Source: Amycolatopsis taiwanensis DSM 45107
GTDB taxonomy: Bacteria > Actinomycetota > Actinomycetes > Mycobacteriales > Pseudonocardiaceae
DNA length: 46,470 nt
Assembly: GCF_000519205.1 (NCBI RefSeq)
Contig: NZ_JAFB01000052.1
Location: 1 to 46,470, forward strand
Reading direction: 5' to 3'
This document shows positions 15,240 through 24,910 of this stretch, piece after piece. The position numbers were made by a program, and so were the translations under genes. Every line of letters begins with the position of its first letter. The first letter of the stretch is position 1. The notes under the pieces are model-generated. The model was given only the letters and a program-made list of their open reading frames with translations. It was not told where the DNA came from and searched no databases.

Positions 15240-15809
15240 GTGACGATTCGCCCCATCTGCATCGCCGGTGACCCCGTGCTGCACCACCCCACGCGCGAGG
15301 TGGACCGGTTCGACGACGAGCTCCGGACGCTGATCGACGACATGTTCGAGACGATGTATGCCGCCGAGGGGGTCGGGCTGGCGGCGAACCAGATCGGCGT
15401 CGCGCTGCGGGTGTTCGTTTACGACTGCCCCGACGACGAGGGGAACCGCTTCAAGGGCGTGGTGGTGAACCCGAAGCTGGAGACCTCGGAGATCCCGGAG
15501 ACCATACCGGACCCGGACGACGACTGGGAGGGCTGCCTGTCCGCGCCCGGCGAGTCCTACCCCACCGGGCGCGCGAGCTGGGCCAAGGTGACCGGCTACG
15601 ACATCGAGGGCAATCCGATCGAGGTCGAAGGCACCGGCTACTTCGCCCGCTGCCTCCAGCACGAGACCGACCACCTGGACGGCTACATCTATCTGGACCG
15701 CCTGGTCGGCCGGCACGCGCGCGAGGCGAAGCGAATGCTCAAGCACAACAAGTGGGGCGTGCCCGGGCTGTCGTGGCTGCCGCCGAAGGAAAAGCCCGCG
15801 CAAGACTAG
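15240..15809 (+). CDS. def: Peptide deformylase
   Basis: 189 residues with all three motifs: GVGLAANQ (44-51), EGCLS (97-101) and HETDH (141-145). Cys99, His141 and His145 bind the iron and Glu142 is catalytic. It removes the formyl group from N-terminal methionine of nascent proteins. An insert around 80-95 (ETSEIPETIPDPDDDWEG) is typical of actinobacterial enzymes. The GTG at 15240 gives the normal opening TIRPICIAGDPVL; upstream codons read as shadow sequence. Divergent from the DUF3263 gene with 131 bases between. Confidence 0.95.
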   Translation: MTIRPICIAGDPVLHHPTREVDRFDDELRTLIDDMFETMYAAEGVGLAANQIGVALRVFVYDCPDDEGNRFKGVVVNPKLETSEIPETIPDPDDDWEGCLSAPGESYPTGRASWAKVTGYDIEGNPIEVEGTGYFARCLQHETDHLDGYIYLDRLVGRHAREAKRMLKHNKWGVPGLSWLPPKEKPAQD

Positions 15810-15850
15810 CGGCGCGTCCCGCAACGCGGCTGCGGTAATCCCGTCTCCCC

Positions 15851-16052
15851 AAGCCAGAACTCGGACACCTGAGCCGGGGACACGCGCGCCTGGGGAGGGA
15901 ACTCGGACACCTGAGACGGGAACACACGCGCCTGGGGCGGGAACTCGGACGCCTGGAGCCGGAACTCGGGTGCCTGGAGCGGGGACACACGCACCTGAAG
16001 CCGGAACTCGGACGCCTGGGGCGGGGACACGCGTGCCTGGGGCGGGGACACA
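15851..16052. repeat. Intergenic repeat element B: about ten direct 21-bp units
   Basis: Units alternate between CCGGAACTCGGACGCCTGG and CGGGGACACGCGCGCCTGG types, all in the same orientation, each about 21 bases, separated by G-rich joints. They occupy the gap between def and the HtrA gene (334 bases without a gene). Unlike elements A, D and F there is no inverted half. No promoter can be recognised inside; the last ~90 bases before 16144 are free for the HtrA promoter. Confidence 0.8.
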
Positions 16053-16143
16053 GCGCGGGTGTTTCGCCTGTGGTGAACAGGGGGCGTGGGGGGCCGTACT
16101 CGGCGCACACTGGTTGTAACGGTGTAATCGGGACGGTGCCGCG

Positions 16144-17058
16144 ATGGATTCCGAAGCATTCGACGCCTACTCGCAGGCGGTTACCACGGTGGCCGCGGAG
16201 GTGACACCGCACGTGGCCAGCGTGCAACTGGCGCGCGGCGGCGGCTCGGCCGTGGTGTTCGCCGAAGACGGCTACCTCATCACCAACGCGCACGTGGTCG
16301 GCCGTGACCGAAAGGGCAAGGCGACCTTTTCCGACGGCGACGAGCAGCCGTTCGACGTGATCGGCACGGATCCGCTGTCCGACCTCGCGGTGCTGCGAAC
16401 CCGCGGAGAGTCGCCGTCGCCGGTCCGGCTCGGTGACGCGGACAAACTCGTCGTCGGGCAACTCGTGGTGGCCATCGGCAGCCCGCTCGGGCTCGCCGGC
16501 TCGGTCACCGCGGGCGTGGTCAGCGCGCTCGGCCGGTCCCTGCCGGTGCGCACCGCACGCGCCGGCCGAGTGATCGAGAACGTGATCCAGACCGATGCCG
16601 CGCTCAACCCGGGCAACTCCGGGGGCGCGCTGGCCGACTCGACGGGCCGTGTGGTGGGGGTCAACACCGCGGTCGCCGGGTTCGGGCTCGGCCTCGCGGT
16701 GCCGATCAACGCGACCACCCGCCGGATCATCGACACACTGCTCGTCGAGGGCCGGGTACGCCGGGCCTACCTCGGCGTCGTCGGCGTGCCGGCGCCGCTG
16801 CCCGAAGAGCTTGCCGAGCACACCGGCCAGCGGGCCGGGCTGCGCGTGGTCGAGGTGGTGACGGGTGGTCCGGCGGACCGCGCCGGGCTGCACGCGGGCG
16901 ATCTCGTCCTGACCGTGGGCCGGGAGCGGGTCTCCGACGCCCAGGACATCCAGCGGCAACTGTTCGGCGAGGTGATCGGCACCCGCCTGCCGGTGACGGT
17001 GCTGCGCAACGGCGCGATGGTCGACGTCATCGCCCTGCCCACCGACCTCGACGGTTGA
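16144..17058 (+). CDS. HtrA/DegP-like serine protease with PDZ domain, no export signal
   Basis: 304 residues. Trypsin-like domain with the triad His50 (ITNAHVV), Asp80 (DPLSDLAVL) and Ser159 (NPGNSGGAL). A PDZ domain follows (~205-300) with GGPADRAGLHAGDLVLTVG. HtrA enzymes degrade misfolded proteins and usually face the outside; here no signal peptide or membrane helix precedes the protease domain, which starts almost immediately (ATG 16144, SEAFDAYSQAVTTV). Either it is cytoplasmic or the true start is elsewhere, but the upstream region is the repeat array and offers no in-frame signal sequence. The sequence is intact. Confidence 0.9.
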   Translation: MDSEAFDAYSQAVTTVAAEVTPHVASVQLARGGGSAVVFAEDGYLITNAHVVGRDRKGKATFSDGDEQPFDVIGTDPLSDLAVLRTRGESPSPVRLGDADKLVVGQLVVAIGSPLGLAGSVTAGVVSALGRSLPVRTARAGRVIENVIQTDAALNPGNSGGALADSTGRVVGVNTAVAGFGLGLAVPINATTRRIIDTLLVEGRVRRAYLGVVGVPAPLPEELAEHTGQRAGLRVVEVVTGGPADRAGLHAGDLVLTVGRERVSDAQDIQRQLFGEVIGTRLPVTVLRNGAMVDVIALPTDLDG

Positions 17059-17238
17059 CAGGTGACTCGTGGCTGACCCTTGCTGACCAAGGCGTTCGAT
17101 TAACCGCCCAACCTCCTTCGGCCCTCCACGGCAGGGCCGCTCGGTGGAGGCAAAGGGGACGCTCTCCTCGGATCGCTGGTCATCCGCCTGTCATGGGCTC
17201 GTTCGCCGGGGGTCGAGTTCGTGATGCCGAGGGGCCTG

Positions 17239-17646
17239 ATGACAGCGAACAAGAAACTTGAAGCGGCGGGTCCGCGAACGCGCCCGCCGCACTGGTGAGT
17301 CCTACACGGCTGCCCGCAGGCACCTCCGGCGCTGGGAAGCCAAGGAGAACCCGATGCAGCCGATCGAATGGCAGCGCGTCGAAAAGCCGGATTTCGGTTA
17401 TGCGGTACGGATTCCGTCGGGCTGGGAGGTCCGGCCACCGAACCTCAAGAACAGCCCGTGGGAGACCGCGCGCTTCAACGACCCGGCCGACCGCCGGCAC
17501 ACGGCGACCGTGTTCCGCAACCCGGTGACGCCGGGACGCAGCGCCCGTGACGTGGCCGACCGGGTGCAGCCCGCCCGGAGCCCCCACAGGATGAGGACGC
17601 CGAACTGCTCGACGCCCTCGCCGAGGGCTTCGAGGTGATCGGGTAG
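17239..17646 (+). pseudogene. Frameshifted and internally deleted hypothetical gene
   Basis: ATG 17239 opens MTANKKLEAA, but one extra G at about 17269-17271 shifts the frame; the next frame then reads VRERARRTGESYTAARRHL, the natural continuation. That frame runs on with MQPIEWQRVEKPDFGYAVRI and TATVFRNPVTPGRSARDVAD, then loses sense near 17570. A third frame ends as PPQDEDAELLDALAEGFEVIG followed by the stop at 17646. The whole resembles actinobacterial proteins of roughly 180-200 residues with a PsbP/DUF1795-like domain, so some 60 residues seem missing in the middle. Assembly errors could explain the first shift but not the deletion. No function can be assigned. Confidence 0.65.
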
Positions 17647-17659
17647 CGCCGTGTCACAA

Positions 17660-17691
17660 GTGACGGCCGGGAGCGCGCTCCCGGCCGTCAC
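17660..17691 (+). terminator. Perfect 32-base palindrome, likely terminator
   Basis: GTGACGGCCGGGAGCG is followed directly by its complement, a 16-bp stem with no spare loop bases, then a pyrimidine-rich stretch (TTCCGTTCTTCCGTT). It ends the htrA/pseudogene transcript and insulates the TPP riboswitch 100 bases downstream. Confidence 0.7.
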
Positions 17692-17792
17692 GAGCTTCCG
17701 TTCTTCCGTTACGGACAGGGCCATCGCGGTGAGATCCACCCGCCGTACTTGAGCTCCGCTGCCCGGCATGGCATGGTCGAGGCGAACGCAAA

Positions 17793-17898
17793 TCGCGGGA
17801 GCTCGCGCCTTGGCGGGCTGAGAGGGTGGCTGTGTCCGATCTGGCGGACCCGGTGCCACCGACCGCAGAACCTGACCGGGTAATGCCGGCGTAGGGAG
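17793..17898 (+). promoter_or_regulatory. TPP riboswitch of thiC
   Basis: The THI-box core is clear: GGCTGAGAGGG (17815-17825) for the pyrimidine-binding arm, and GAACCTGACCGGGTAATGCCGGCGTAGGG-type 3' half (about 17867-17896). The GTAGGGAG at the 3' end is also the ribosome site of thiC, so TPP binding would hide it and block translation. A long variable P3 arm lies between the halves. Confidence 0.95.
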
Positions 17899-17906
17899 TG
17901 ATTTTG

Positions 17907-19544
<1,638 letters not shown>

Positions 19545-19584
19545 GTAACTCTGTGTCCCTGTGTCAGATCGCGAAGGAACAAGC

Positions 19585-20427
19585 ATGACTCCCACTCCGC
19601 GCACCGCGCTCACCATCGCCGGCTCGGATTCCGGCGGTGGCGCCGGAATCCAGGCGGACCTGCGGACCTTCTTCGCCTGCGGTGTGCACGGCATGACCGC
19701 GATCACCGCGGTCACCGTGCAGAACTCGTTGGGGGTGCAGGGGTTCACCGAGATCCCGCCGGAGGTGGTCACCGCGCAGATCAAGGCCGTGGCCACCGAC
19801 ATGGGGGTGAACGCGGCGAAAACCGGGATGCTGGCCACCGCCGAGATCATCCGGGAGGTGGCCAAGACCCTCGACGAGGTCCACATCGGACGGAGCACCA
19901 ACGTGCCGTTCGTGGTGGACCCGGTGGCCGCTTCGATGCACGGCGACGCGTTGCTGCGCGAGGAGGCGCTCGAGGCGATCCGCACCGAACTGTTCCCGCG
20001 CGCCACGCTGATCACGCCGAACCTCGACGAGGTGCGGCTGCTCACCGGGGTCGACGTGACCGACCGGGAGAGCCAGCGGCACGCCGCGGACGTGCTGCTG
20101 GAGTTCGGGTCGCAGTGGGTGCTGGTCAAGGGCGGCCATCTGGAGGAGGACCCGGACTGTGTGGACCTGCTCTCCGACGGCGTCCAGTACATCGAGTTGT
20201 CCGGCCACCGGTACCCGACGAAGCACACCCACGGCGGGGGCGACACCCTCGCCTCGGCCATCACCGCGTCGCTGGCTCACGAGCTCGGCGTGCCGGACGC
20301 GGTGGCCGAGGGGAAGCGCTTCATCGAGCGCTCGGTCGCCGAGGGCTACCCGCTCGGTGCCGGGATCGGCCCGGTGTCCCCGTTCTGGCGCCTGGAGCAC
20401 CACCAGGCGAAGCCCACACTCCGGTAG
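19585..20427 (+). CDS. thiD: Hydroxymethylpyrimidine/phosphomethylpyrimidine kinase ThiD (copy 1)
   Basis: 280 residues of the ribokinase fold: TIAGSDSGGGAGIQADLRTF at the N terminus, VVDPVAASMHGDALL, TPNLDEVRLLTG, and an anion-hole motif reading THGGGDTLASA. Canonical ThiD has GTGC there, with a catalytic Cys; this protein has Asp, as general ribokinases do (GAGD). It phosphorylates HMP and HMP-P to HMP-PP. ATG 19585 has GAAGGAAC just upstream; the open frame begins eight codons earlier. The TAG stop at 20425-20427 ends on the first base of repeat unit 1. It belongs to the thiC-thiD transcript, and a tandem paralogue follows 330 bases downstream. Confidence 0.93.
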   Translation: MTPTPRTALTIAGSDSGGGAGIQADLRTFFACGVHGMTAITAVTVQNSLGVQGFTEIPPEVVTAQIKAVATDMGVNAAKTGMLATAEIIREVAKTLDEVHIGRSTNVPFVVDPVAASMHGDALLREEALEAIRTELFPRATLITPNLDEVRLLTGVDVTDRESQRHAADVLLEFGSQWVLVKGGHLEEDPDCVDLLSDGVQYIELSGHRYPTKHTHGGGDTLASAITASLAHELGVPDAVAEGKRFIERSVAEGYPLGAGIGPVSPFWRLEHHQAKPTLR

Positions 20428-20734
20428 CGCGAGTCCCACACTCCCGCAGCGCGAGTCCCACACTCCCGCAGCGCGAGTCCCACACTCCCGCAGCGCGAGT
20501 CCCACACTCCCGCAGCGCGAGTCCCACACTCCCGCAGCGCGAGTCCCACACTCCCGCAGCGCGAGTCCCACACTCCCGCAGCGCGAGTTCCGCACTCCGG
20601 TAGACCGGAACATGGAACACGCACGGTCGGAACGTGGGACACGCACAACGGGAGTGGGGGACACACACGGCCGGAACGTGGGACACGCACGACGGGAACG
20701 TGGGACACACTCGACGGGAAGGTGGGACTCGCGG
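20411..20734. repeat. Intergenic repeat element C: head-to-head 22-bp arrays
   Basis: Seven identical 22-base units GCGCGAGTCCCACACTCCCG+CA run from 20427 to 20580, with one diverged unit (20581-20602) and a partial one before (20411-20426, inside thiD). From 20603 to 20734 six more units of exactly 22 bases follow in the opposite orientation (type GACGGGAACGTGGGACACGC+AC). The join at 20597-20608, CCGGTAGACCGG, is itself an inverted repeat, so the RNA could form a very long imperfect hairpin. The left array looks freshly amplified, the right one older. It fills the whole gap between the two thiD genes. Confidence 0.9.
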
Positions 20735-20757
20735 TTCGATGGGAGAGACTGTGACCC

Positions 20758-21582
20758 ATGGATAGCCCTCCCAGCGCCCTCACCATCGCCGGTTCCGACT
20801 CGGGTGGTGCCGCGGGATTGCAGGCCGACCTGCGCACGTTCCTCACCTGCGGCGTGCACGGGCTGGTCGCGGTCACCGCGGTGACCGTGCAGAACACCCT
20901 CGGCGTGCACGACCGCTCGGACATGCCACCGCACATCGTGGCCGCGCAGATCGAAGCCGTGGCGGCGGACATGGGCATCGGGGCGGCGAAGACAGGCATG
21001 CTGGCCTCGGCCGAGATCATCGCCGCGGTGGCGGAAGCCTGTGATCGCGCTGACGTCGGCCGCGGCCGGACAGTGCCGTTCGTCGTCGATCCGGTGGCCG
21101 CCTCGATGCACGGCCACCCGCTGTTCGACGCGGCGGGGCTCGCCGCGCTGCGGGAGTTGCTGCTCCCGCGCGCGACCGTGCTCACCCCGAATCTCGACGA
21201 GGTCCGCCTGCTCACCGGCATCGAGGTGACCGGCCGGGAGCAGATGCGCGAGGCCGCGGTCGCCCTGCACGCGCTCGGCCCGCAGTACGTGCTGGTGAAG
21301 AGCGGACACCTGCACGAGGACCCGGAATGCGTCGATCTGCTCTACGACGGCTCGGATTTCATGGAACTGCCCGGGCCGCGGTTCGACACCCCGCACACCC
21401 ACGGCGCCGGCGACGCGATGGCCTCGGCGTTGACGGCCGGTCTGGCCCGCGGCATGGCCGTGCCCGAGGCGGCGCGGTTCGGGAAGTGGTTCGTCAGCAA
21501 CGCGGTCGCGCACTCCTACCCGATGGGCGCCAAGATCGGCCCGGTATCCGCCTTCTGGCGCCTGTGCCCCGAGGACCGCTAA
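20758..21582 (+). CDS. ThiD-like kinase (copy 2)
   Basis: 274 residues, closely similar to the preceding ThiD throughout (TIAGSDSGGAAGLQADLRTF, VVDPVAASMHGHPLF, TPNLDEVRLLTG). Its anion-hole motif is THGAGDAMASA, again with Asp rather than the ThiD Cys. It is probably an HMP-P kinase made redundant by tandem duplication, or a kinase for a related compound such as pyridoxal; the sequence does not decide. ATG 20758 has a GGGAGAGA site about ten bases upstream. Repeat element C separates it from copy 1 and could uncouple the two. Confidence 0.88.
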   Translation: MDSPPSALTIAGSDSGGAAGLQADLRTFLTCGVHGLVAVTAVTVQNTLGVHDRSDMPPHIVAAQIEAVAADMGIGAAKTGMLASAEIIAAVAEACDRADVGRGRTVPFVVDPVAASMHGHPLFDAAGLAALRELLLPRATVLTPNLDEVRLLTGIEVTGREQMREAAVALHALGPQYVLVKSGHLHEDPECVDLLYDGSDFMELPGPRFDTPHTHGAGDAMASALTAGLARGMAVPEAARFGKWFVSNAVAHSYPMGAKIGPVSAFWRLCPEDR

Positions 21583-21643
21583 GGCTGCCAGGGCCTGCGT
21601 CGAGGTCGCTTGGGGTGGGTTGGGCTGACTTTGGTGTTCTTGC

Positions 21644-21935
21644 CCGAACCCCGTAACTCGTCACAAACCCAGAACTCGCCCACCCCAACCCAGAACTCAC
21701 CGTCCCGAATCCAGAACTCACCGTCCCGAACCCAGAACTCGCCCACCCAACCCAGAACTCACCGTCCCTAACCCAGAACTCACCATCCCGAACCCAGAAC
21801 TCACCGTCCCTAACCCAGAACTCACCGTCCCGAACCGGGGACACGCCGACACCTGGCGTGTCCCCGGCCCAGGCACCCGAATTCCCGGTCCAGGCGGGCG
21901 TGTCCCCGGTTCAGGTGCTTGAGTTCCGGCTTGGG
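21644..21935. repeat. Intergenic repeat element D: eight direct units, hairpin core, inverted units
   Basis: From about 21668 eight 20-22-base units of the type CCCAGAACTCACCGTCCCGA run forward, with a degenerate lead from 21644. The core at 21835-21867 is CCGGGGACACGCC with a 13-bp perfect complement and a 7-base loop. About three reversed units follow to 21935. This and element E fill most of the 619-base gap between thiD2 and the MarR gene; 21936-22034 shows nothing recognisable. Confidence 0.85.
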
Positions 21936-22034
21936 AACACACACCGAACGCCGCCGGACCACCCCACCAACGTTGCCAGGCACGCCACCAGGACCAGCCC
22001 ACCTCCCGCGAGTACGACAAACCCGTGTCCTCAA

Positions 22035-22156
22035 CCAGGGACACAGCCTCCTGAACTAGGAACACAACCTCCTGAAACGGGAACACAGGAGCCTGGAACG
22101 GGAACACAGGGGTCTGGCGGCAACGCAGGGGTCTGGAACGGGAACATAGGAGATCG
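22035..22156. repeat. Intergenic repeat element E: six ~21-bp direct units
   Basis: Units of the type AGGAACACAACCTCCTGAA and CGGGAACACAGGAGCCTGGA repeat about six times in one orientation. They belong to the same GGRACAC...CTG family as elements A-D but are less uniform. The array stops 45 bases before the MarR stop codon. Confidence 0.75.
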
Positions 22157-22201
22157 CTACCCGCAGCGCCGCGCAAGCCGCTCCAGAGAATCTCTGCGGC
22201 G

Positions 22202-22633
22202 TTACTCGGTGTCGGTGAGGAGGGCCTCTAAGGCGGGCAGCGCGGCGGCCAGCGCCTCGCGAAGGTCGTCGGGGAGCCGTTCGATGCGCCGGTTCAGCTC
22301 GTGCACCCGGGTGGACCGGACCCCGCGCAGGGTCCGTTCGCCCTCCTCGGTCGCGGTGGCGAGCCAGGCCCGGCGGTCGGCGGGGTCGGGCTCGCGGCGC
22401 GCGTAGCCGGCCTCCACCAGGGACGCCACGATCCTCGACATGGTGGCCGCGGCCACGCCCTCCTTGGCGGCGAGGTCACCCAGCCGGACCGGCCCGGACG
22501 CGACGAGGGTGGCCAGCGCGGAGATCGCCCCGTGCCCCGGGCCGGGGGCACCGGTCTGCCGCAACGACCGGGACAGCCTGCCGACGGCCAGGAACAGCCG
22601 TGCCGCAGTGTCCTCGGTTGACGACTGCTCCAC
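22202..22633 (-). CDS. MarR-family transcriptional regulator
   Basis: 143 residues. The winged helix spans ~30-100: LATLVASGPVRLGDLAAKEGVAAATMSRIVASLVEAGYARREPDPADRRAWLATATEEG, with the conserved DxRxxW-like wing. The GTG at 22633 has AAGGAG eight bases upstream, giving a normal MarR N terminus; the frame runs 27 codons farther without support. An inverted repeat GTTCAT-N6-ATGAAC lies 70 bases upstream and may be its own operator. It follows thiG on the same strand but is probably a separate unit. Ligand and targets are unknown. Confidence 0.88.
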   Translation of the reverse strand: MEQSSTEDTAARLFLAVGRLSRSLRQTGAPGPGHGAISALATLVASGPVRLGDLAAKEGVAAATMSRIVASLVEAGYARREPDPADRRAWLATATEEGERTLRGVRSTRVHELNRRIERLPDDLREALAAALPALEALLTDTE

Positions 22634-22701
22634 CTTCCGAACTCCTTCTGTCCCCGAACGCCCGTGAAGTGCGGACCACCTTAGTGGTAAACAGACACTT
22701 G

Positions 22702-22719
22702 GTTCATCATCCAATGAAC
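22702..22719. promoter_or_regulatory. Candidate MarR operator
   Basis: GTTCAT, six bases, ATGAAC: a perfect 6-bp dyad in an AT-rich patch 70-87 bases upstream of the MarR start. The size and symmetry fit a MarR dimer site. Confidence 0.5.
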
Positions 22720-22749
22720 GCGCCCGGGTGGCCAGGCCGTGGCCTCGCG

Positions 22750-23508
22750 CTAGCGTGGCGGGCTGGAAGCCTGTGCCCAGAACCTTTTCGGAACGCGTCC
22801 CGCACCGCGCGCCAGCCGTCCGGCGATGACGGCCGAGCGCATCGCGAAGGCCATCCGCTCCGGGTCCTGTGCTCGGGTGACAGCGGTGGACAGCAGCACC
22901 GCGTCACAGCCCAGTTCCATGGCCAGCGCGGCGTCTGATGCCGTCCCGATCCCCGCGTCCAGCACGATCGGCACCCCGGCCCTGGACACGATCAGCTCGA
23001 TGTTGTGCGGGTTGCGGATGCCCAGCCCGGTGCCGATCGGCGCACCCAGTGGCATCACCGCGGCACAACCGGCCTCCTCCAGCCGGAGCGCGAGCACCGG
23101 GTCGTCGTTGGTGTAGGCGAGCACGGTGAACCCGTCGGCGACGAGCTGCTCGGCGGCGTCCAGGGTTTCCACCGGATCCGGCAACAGGGTCCGCTCGTCC
23201 GCGTGCACCTCGAGCTTGATCAGGTCGGTTTCCAGTGCCTCGCGCGCCAGGCGCGCGGTGAGCACCGCCTCGGCCGCGCTGCGACAGCCCGCGGTGTTCG
23301 GCAGCAGCCGGATGTCGAGGCGACGGAGTAGTTCCAGCACCCCGGAGCCGCCTTCGGCGTCCGCCCGCCGCATCGCCACCGTGGTCAGTTCGGTGCCGGA
23401 CGCGACCAGCGCACGTTCCAGCACCGAGAGGTTCGCCGCGCCACCGGTGCCGATGATCAACCGGGAGGTCAGCTTGTGCTCACCGATGACCAGTTGCTCG
23501 TCCAGCAT
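22750..23508 (-). CDS. thiG: Thiazole synthase ThiG
   Basis: 252 residues of the TIM-barrel thiazole synthase: SRLIIGTGGAANLSVLERAL at the start, TDLIKLEVHAD with the Schiff-base lysine, AAVMPLGAPIGTGLGIRNP and VLDAGIGTASDAALAMELGCDAVLL. It builds thiazole phosphate from deoxyxylulose phosphate, dehydroglycine and ThiS-thiocarboxylate. ATG 23508 is four bases after the thiS stop; GTG 23520, overlapping thiS, is an alternative. It is last in the thiO-thiS-thiG operon under the second TPP riboswitch. Confidence 0.95.
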   Translation of the reverse strand: MLDEQLVIGEHKLTSRLIIGTGGAANLSVLERALVASGTELTTVAMRRADAEGGSGVLELLRRLDIRLLPNTAGCRSAAEAVLTARLAREALETDLIKLEVHADERTLLPDPVETLDAAEQLVADGFTVLAYTNDDPVLALRLEEAGCAAVMPLGAPIGTGLGIRNPHNIELIVSRAGVPIVLDAGIGTASDAALAMELGCDAVLLSTAVTRAQDPERMAFAMRSAVIAGRLARGAGRVPKRFWAQASSPPR

Positions 23509-23512
23509 GTTC

Positions 23513-23728
23513 TCAACCACCCTGCACCGCCGTCAGAATTTCCAGCCGCGCCCCGGCGGGGATCACCGCCTCGGCCCAGCCGCCGCGGGGGACGATCTGG
23601 CCGTCCAGGGCCACCGCGACCCCGCGCTGGGCGGTGCCGAGCTCGGCCAGCAGCCCGGCCACGGTGGTGCCGTCGGGACACGACCGCCAGTCCCCGTTGA
23701 CCTGAACTTCCAACTCGACGCCCTCCAT
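23513..23728 (-). CDS. thiS: Sulfur carrier protein ThiS
   Basis: 71 residues with the ubiquitin-like beta-grasp fold and the essential C-terminal Gly-Gly (LTAVQGG) that becomes the thiocarboxylate sulfur donor. VALDGQIVPRGGWAEAVI is the usual core. ATG 23728 is chosen; an ATG at 23746 that overlaps the thiO stop (ATGA) would add six residues and is equally possible. Neither thiF nor another adenylating enzyme is in the window, so activation must rely on a gene elsewhere. Confidence 0.93.
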   Translation of the reverse strand: MEGVELEVQVNGDWRSCPDGTTVAGLLAELGTAQRGVAVALDGQIVPRGGWAEAVIPAGARLEILTAVQGG

Positions 23729-23742
23729 TCGTTCGCCTGACC

Positions 23743-24903
23743 TCATAACCAGTCTCCGGCGCCCAGCCGGTCCGGGCGTGCCGCTTCGGCCTCCGCGGGC
23801 GGTTTGTCCCCGGCGAGCAGGGCCACGACCGCGTCGGCGGTCACCGGAGCCATCAGCAGGCCGTTGCGGTGATGCCCGGTGGCGGCAAGCACGCCGGGCT
23901 CGAGCTCGCCGATGAACGGCAGCGTGTCGACGCTCGCCGACCGCACCCCGGCCGCGGTCTCCACCAACTCGTACTCGCCGACGCTCGGGAAGATCTGCTC
24001 CGCGCCTTCCAGCAGCTCACGAACCCCGCGCGCGGTGACGGTCTCGTCGAAGCCGGCCTCGTACTGGGTCGCGCCGAGGACCAACTCGCCGCCCTCGCGG
24101 GGAACCAGGTAGATCGGCCGCCCCTCCACGACCGCGCGCACGGTGTGCGTTGGTGGCGGCAGGCTCAGGCGGCGGGCTCGCAGGCGCAGGATCTCGCCCT
24201 TCAGCGGCCGTACCGCGCCACTCAGCGCGGGATGCAGCTTCGCGCTGTGCGCACCGGCCGCGATGACGACGACGTCACAGCCGAGCACGCCCGAGGCGGT
24301 CGTGACCCGCCCCTGGTCGATCTCGGTCGCCGTTTCGCCGACGAACACGACACCGCGCCGCTGCGCCGCGGCCCGCAGCGAATTCAGCAGCTTGCGGTTG
24401 TCCACCGACAGGTCGCCAGGCACGAGCAGGCCGGCACGCACCCCGGCGAGCCCGGGTTCCAGCGCCCGCAACTGCCGGCTGGTCACCCGCTCGACCGCGC
24501 GGTGGACGGAATCGAGGTACTCGGCGAGGACGCCCAGTTGGCCGGCGTCACCCTGGTCGAGCGCGACCATCAGGGTGCCGGCACTCACCAGAGCCGGGTC
24601 ACCGCCGTCGGCGGCGAGTTCGGCGGCGAAGCCGGGCCAGCGCCGCAGCGATTCCTCGCCGAGCAGCAGCGCCGCTTCCTCGCCCGGCCACGCCTCGCTG
24701 ACGGGGGCGAGCATCCCGCCCGCCACCCACGACGCGCCGCGGCCGGGGGTGGGATCGATCAACCGGACCTGGTGCCCGGCCGCCGCGGCCCGCCAGGCCA
24801 CGGAAAGCCCGATCACGCCGCCACCGACCACGGCTACCTGCACTGCGCGCGACCGCGCTGAACCGAGCCCGGCGTCACCGTCGGAGTTGATGTTGCTTGT
24901 CAC
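23743..24903 (-). CDS. thiO: Glycine oxidase ThiO
   Basis: 386 residues, FAD-dependent DAO family. The dinucleotide fold VAVVGGGVIGLSVAWRAAAAGH (~22-43) is followed by GASWVAGGMLAP and ends with GHHRNGLLMAPVTADAV, the FAD-contact segment. It oxidises glycine to the imine used by ThiG, the aerobic route replacing ThiH. GTG 24903 has GGGAG at the 3' end of the riboswitch about eight bases upstream. The stop overlaps a possible thiS start. Confidence 0.94.
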   Translation of the reverse strand: MTSNINSDGDAGLGSARSRAVQVAVVGGGVIGLSVAWRAAAAGHQVRLIDPTPGRGASWVAGGMLAPVSEAWPGEEAALLLGEESLRRWPGFAAELAADGGDPALVSAGTLMVALDQGDAGQLGVLAEYLDSVHRAVERVTSRQLRALEPGLAGVRAGLLVPGDLSVDNRKLLNSLRAAAQRRGVVFVGETATEIDQGRVTTASGVLGCDVVVIAAGAHSAKLHPALSGAVRPLKGEILRLRARRLSLPPPTHTVRAVVEGRPIYLVPREGGELVLGATQYEAGFDETVTARGVRELLEGAEQIFPSVGEYELVETAAGVRSASVDTLPFIGELEPGVLAATGHHRNGLLMAPVTADAVVALLAGDKPPAEAEAARPDRLGAGDWL

Positions 24904-24910
24904 TGATCAC

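Noticed and set aside
20411..20734. CRISPR array reading of the 22-bp repeats
   Set aside because: The units are contiguous with no spacers, reverse orientation midway, and have no cas genes nearby.
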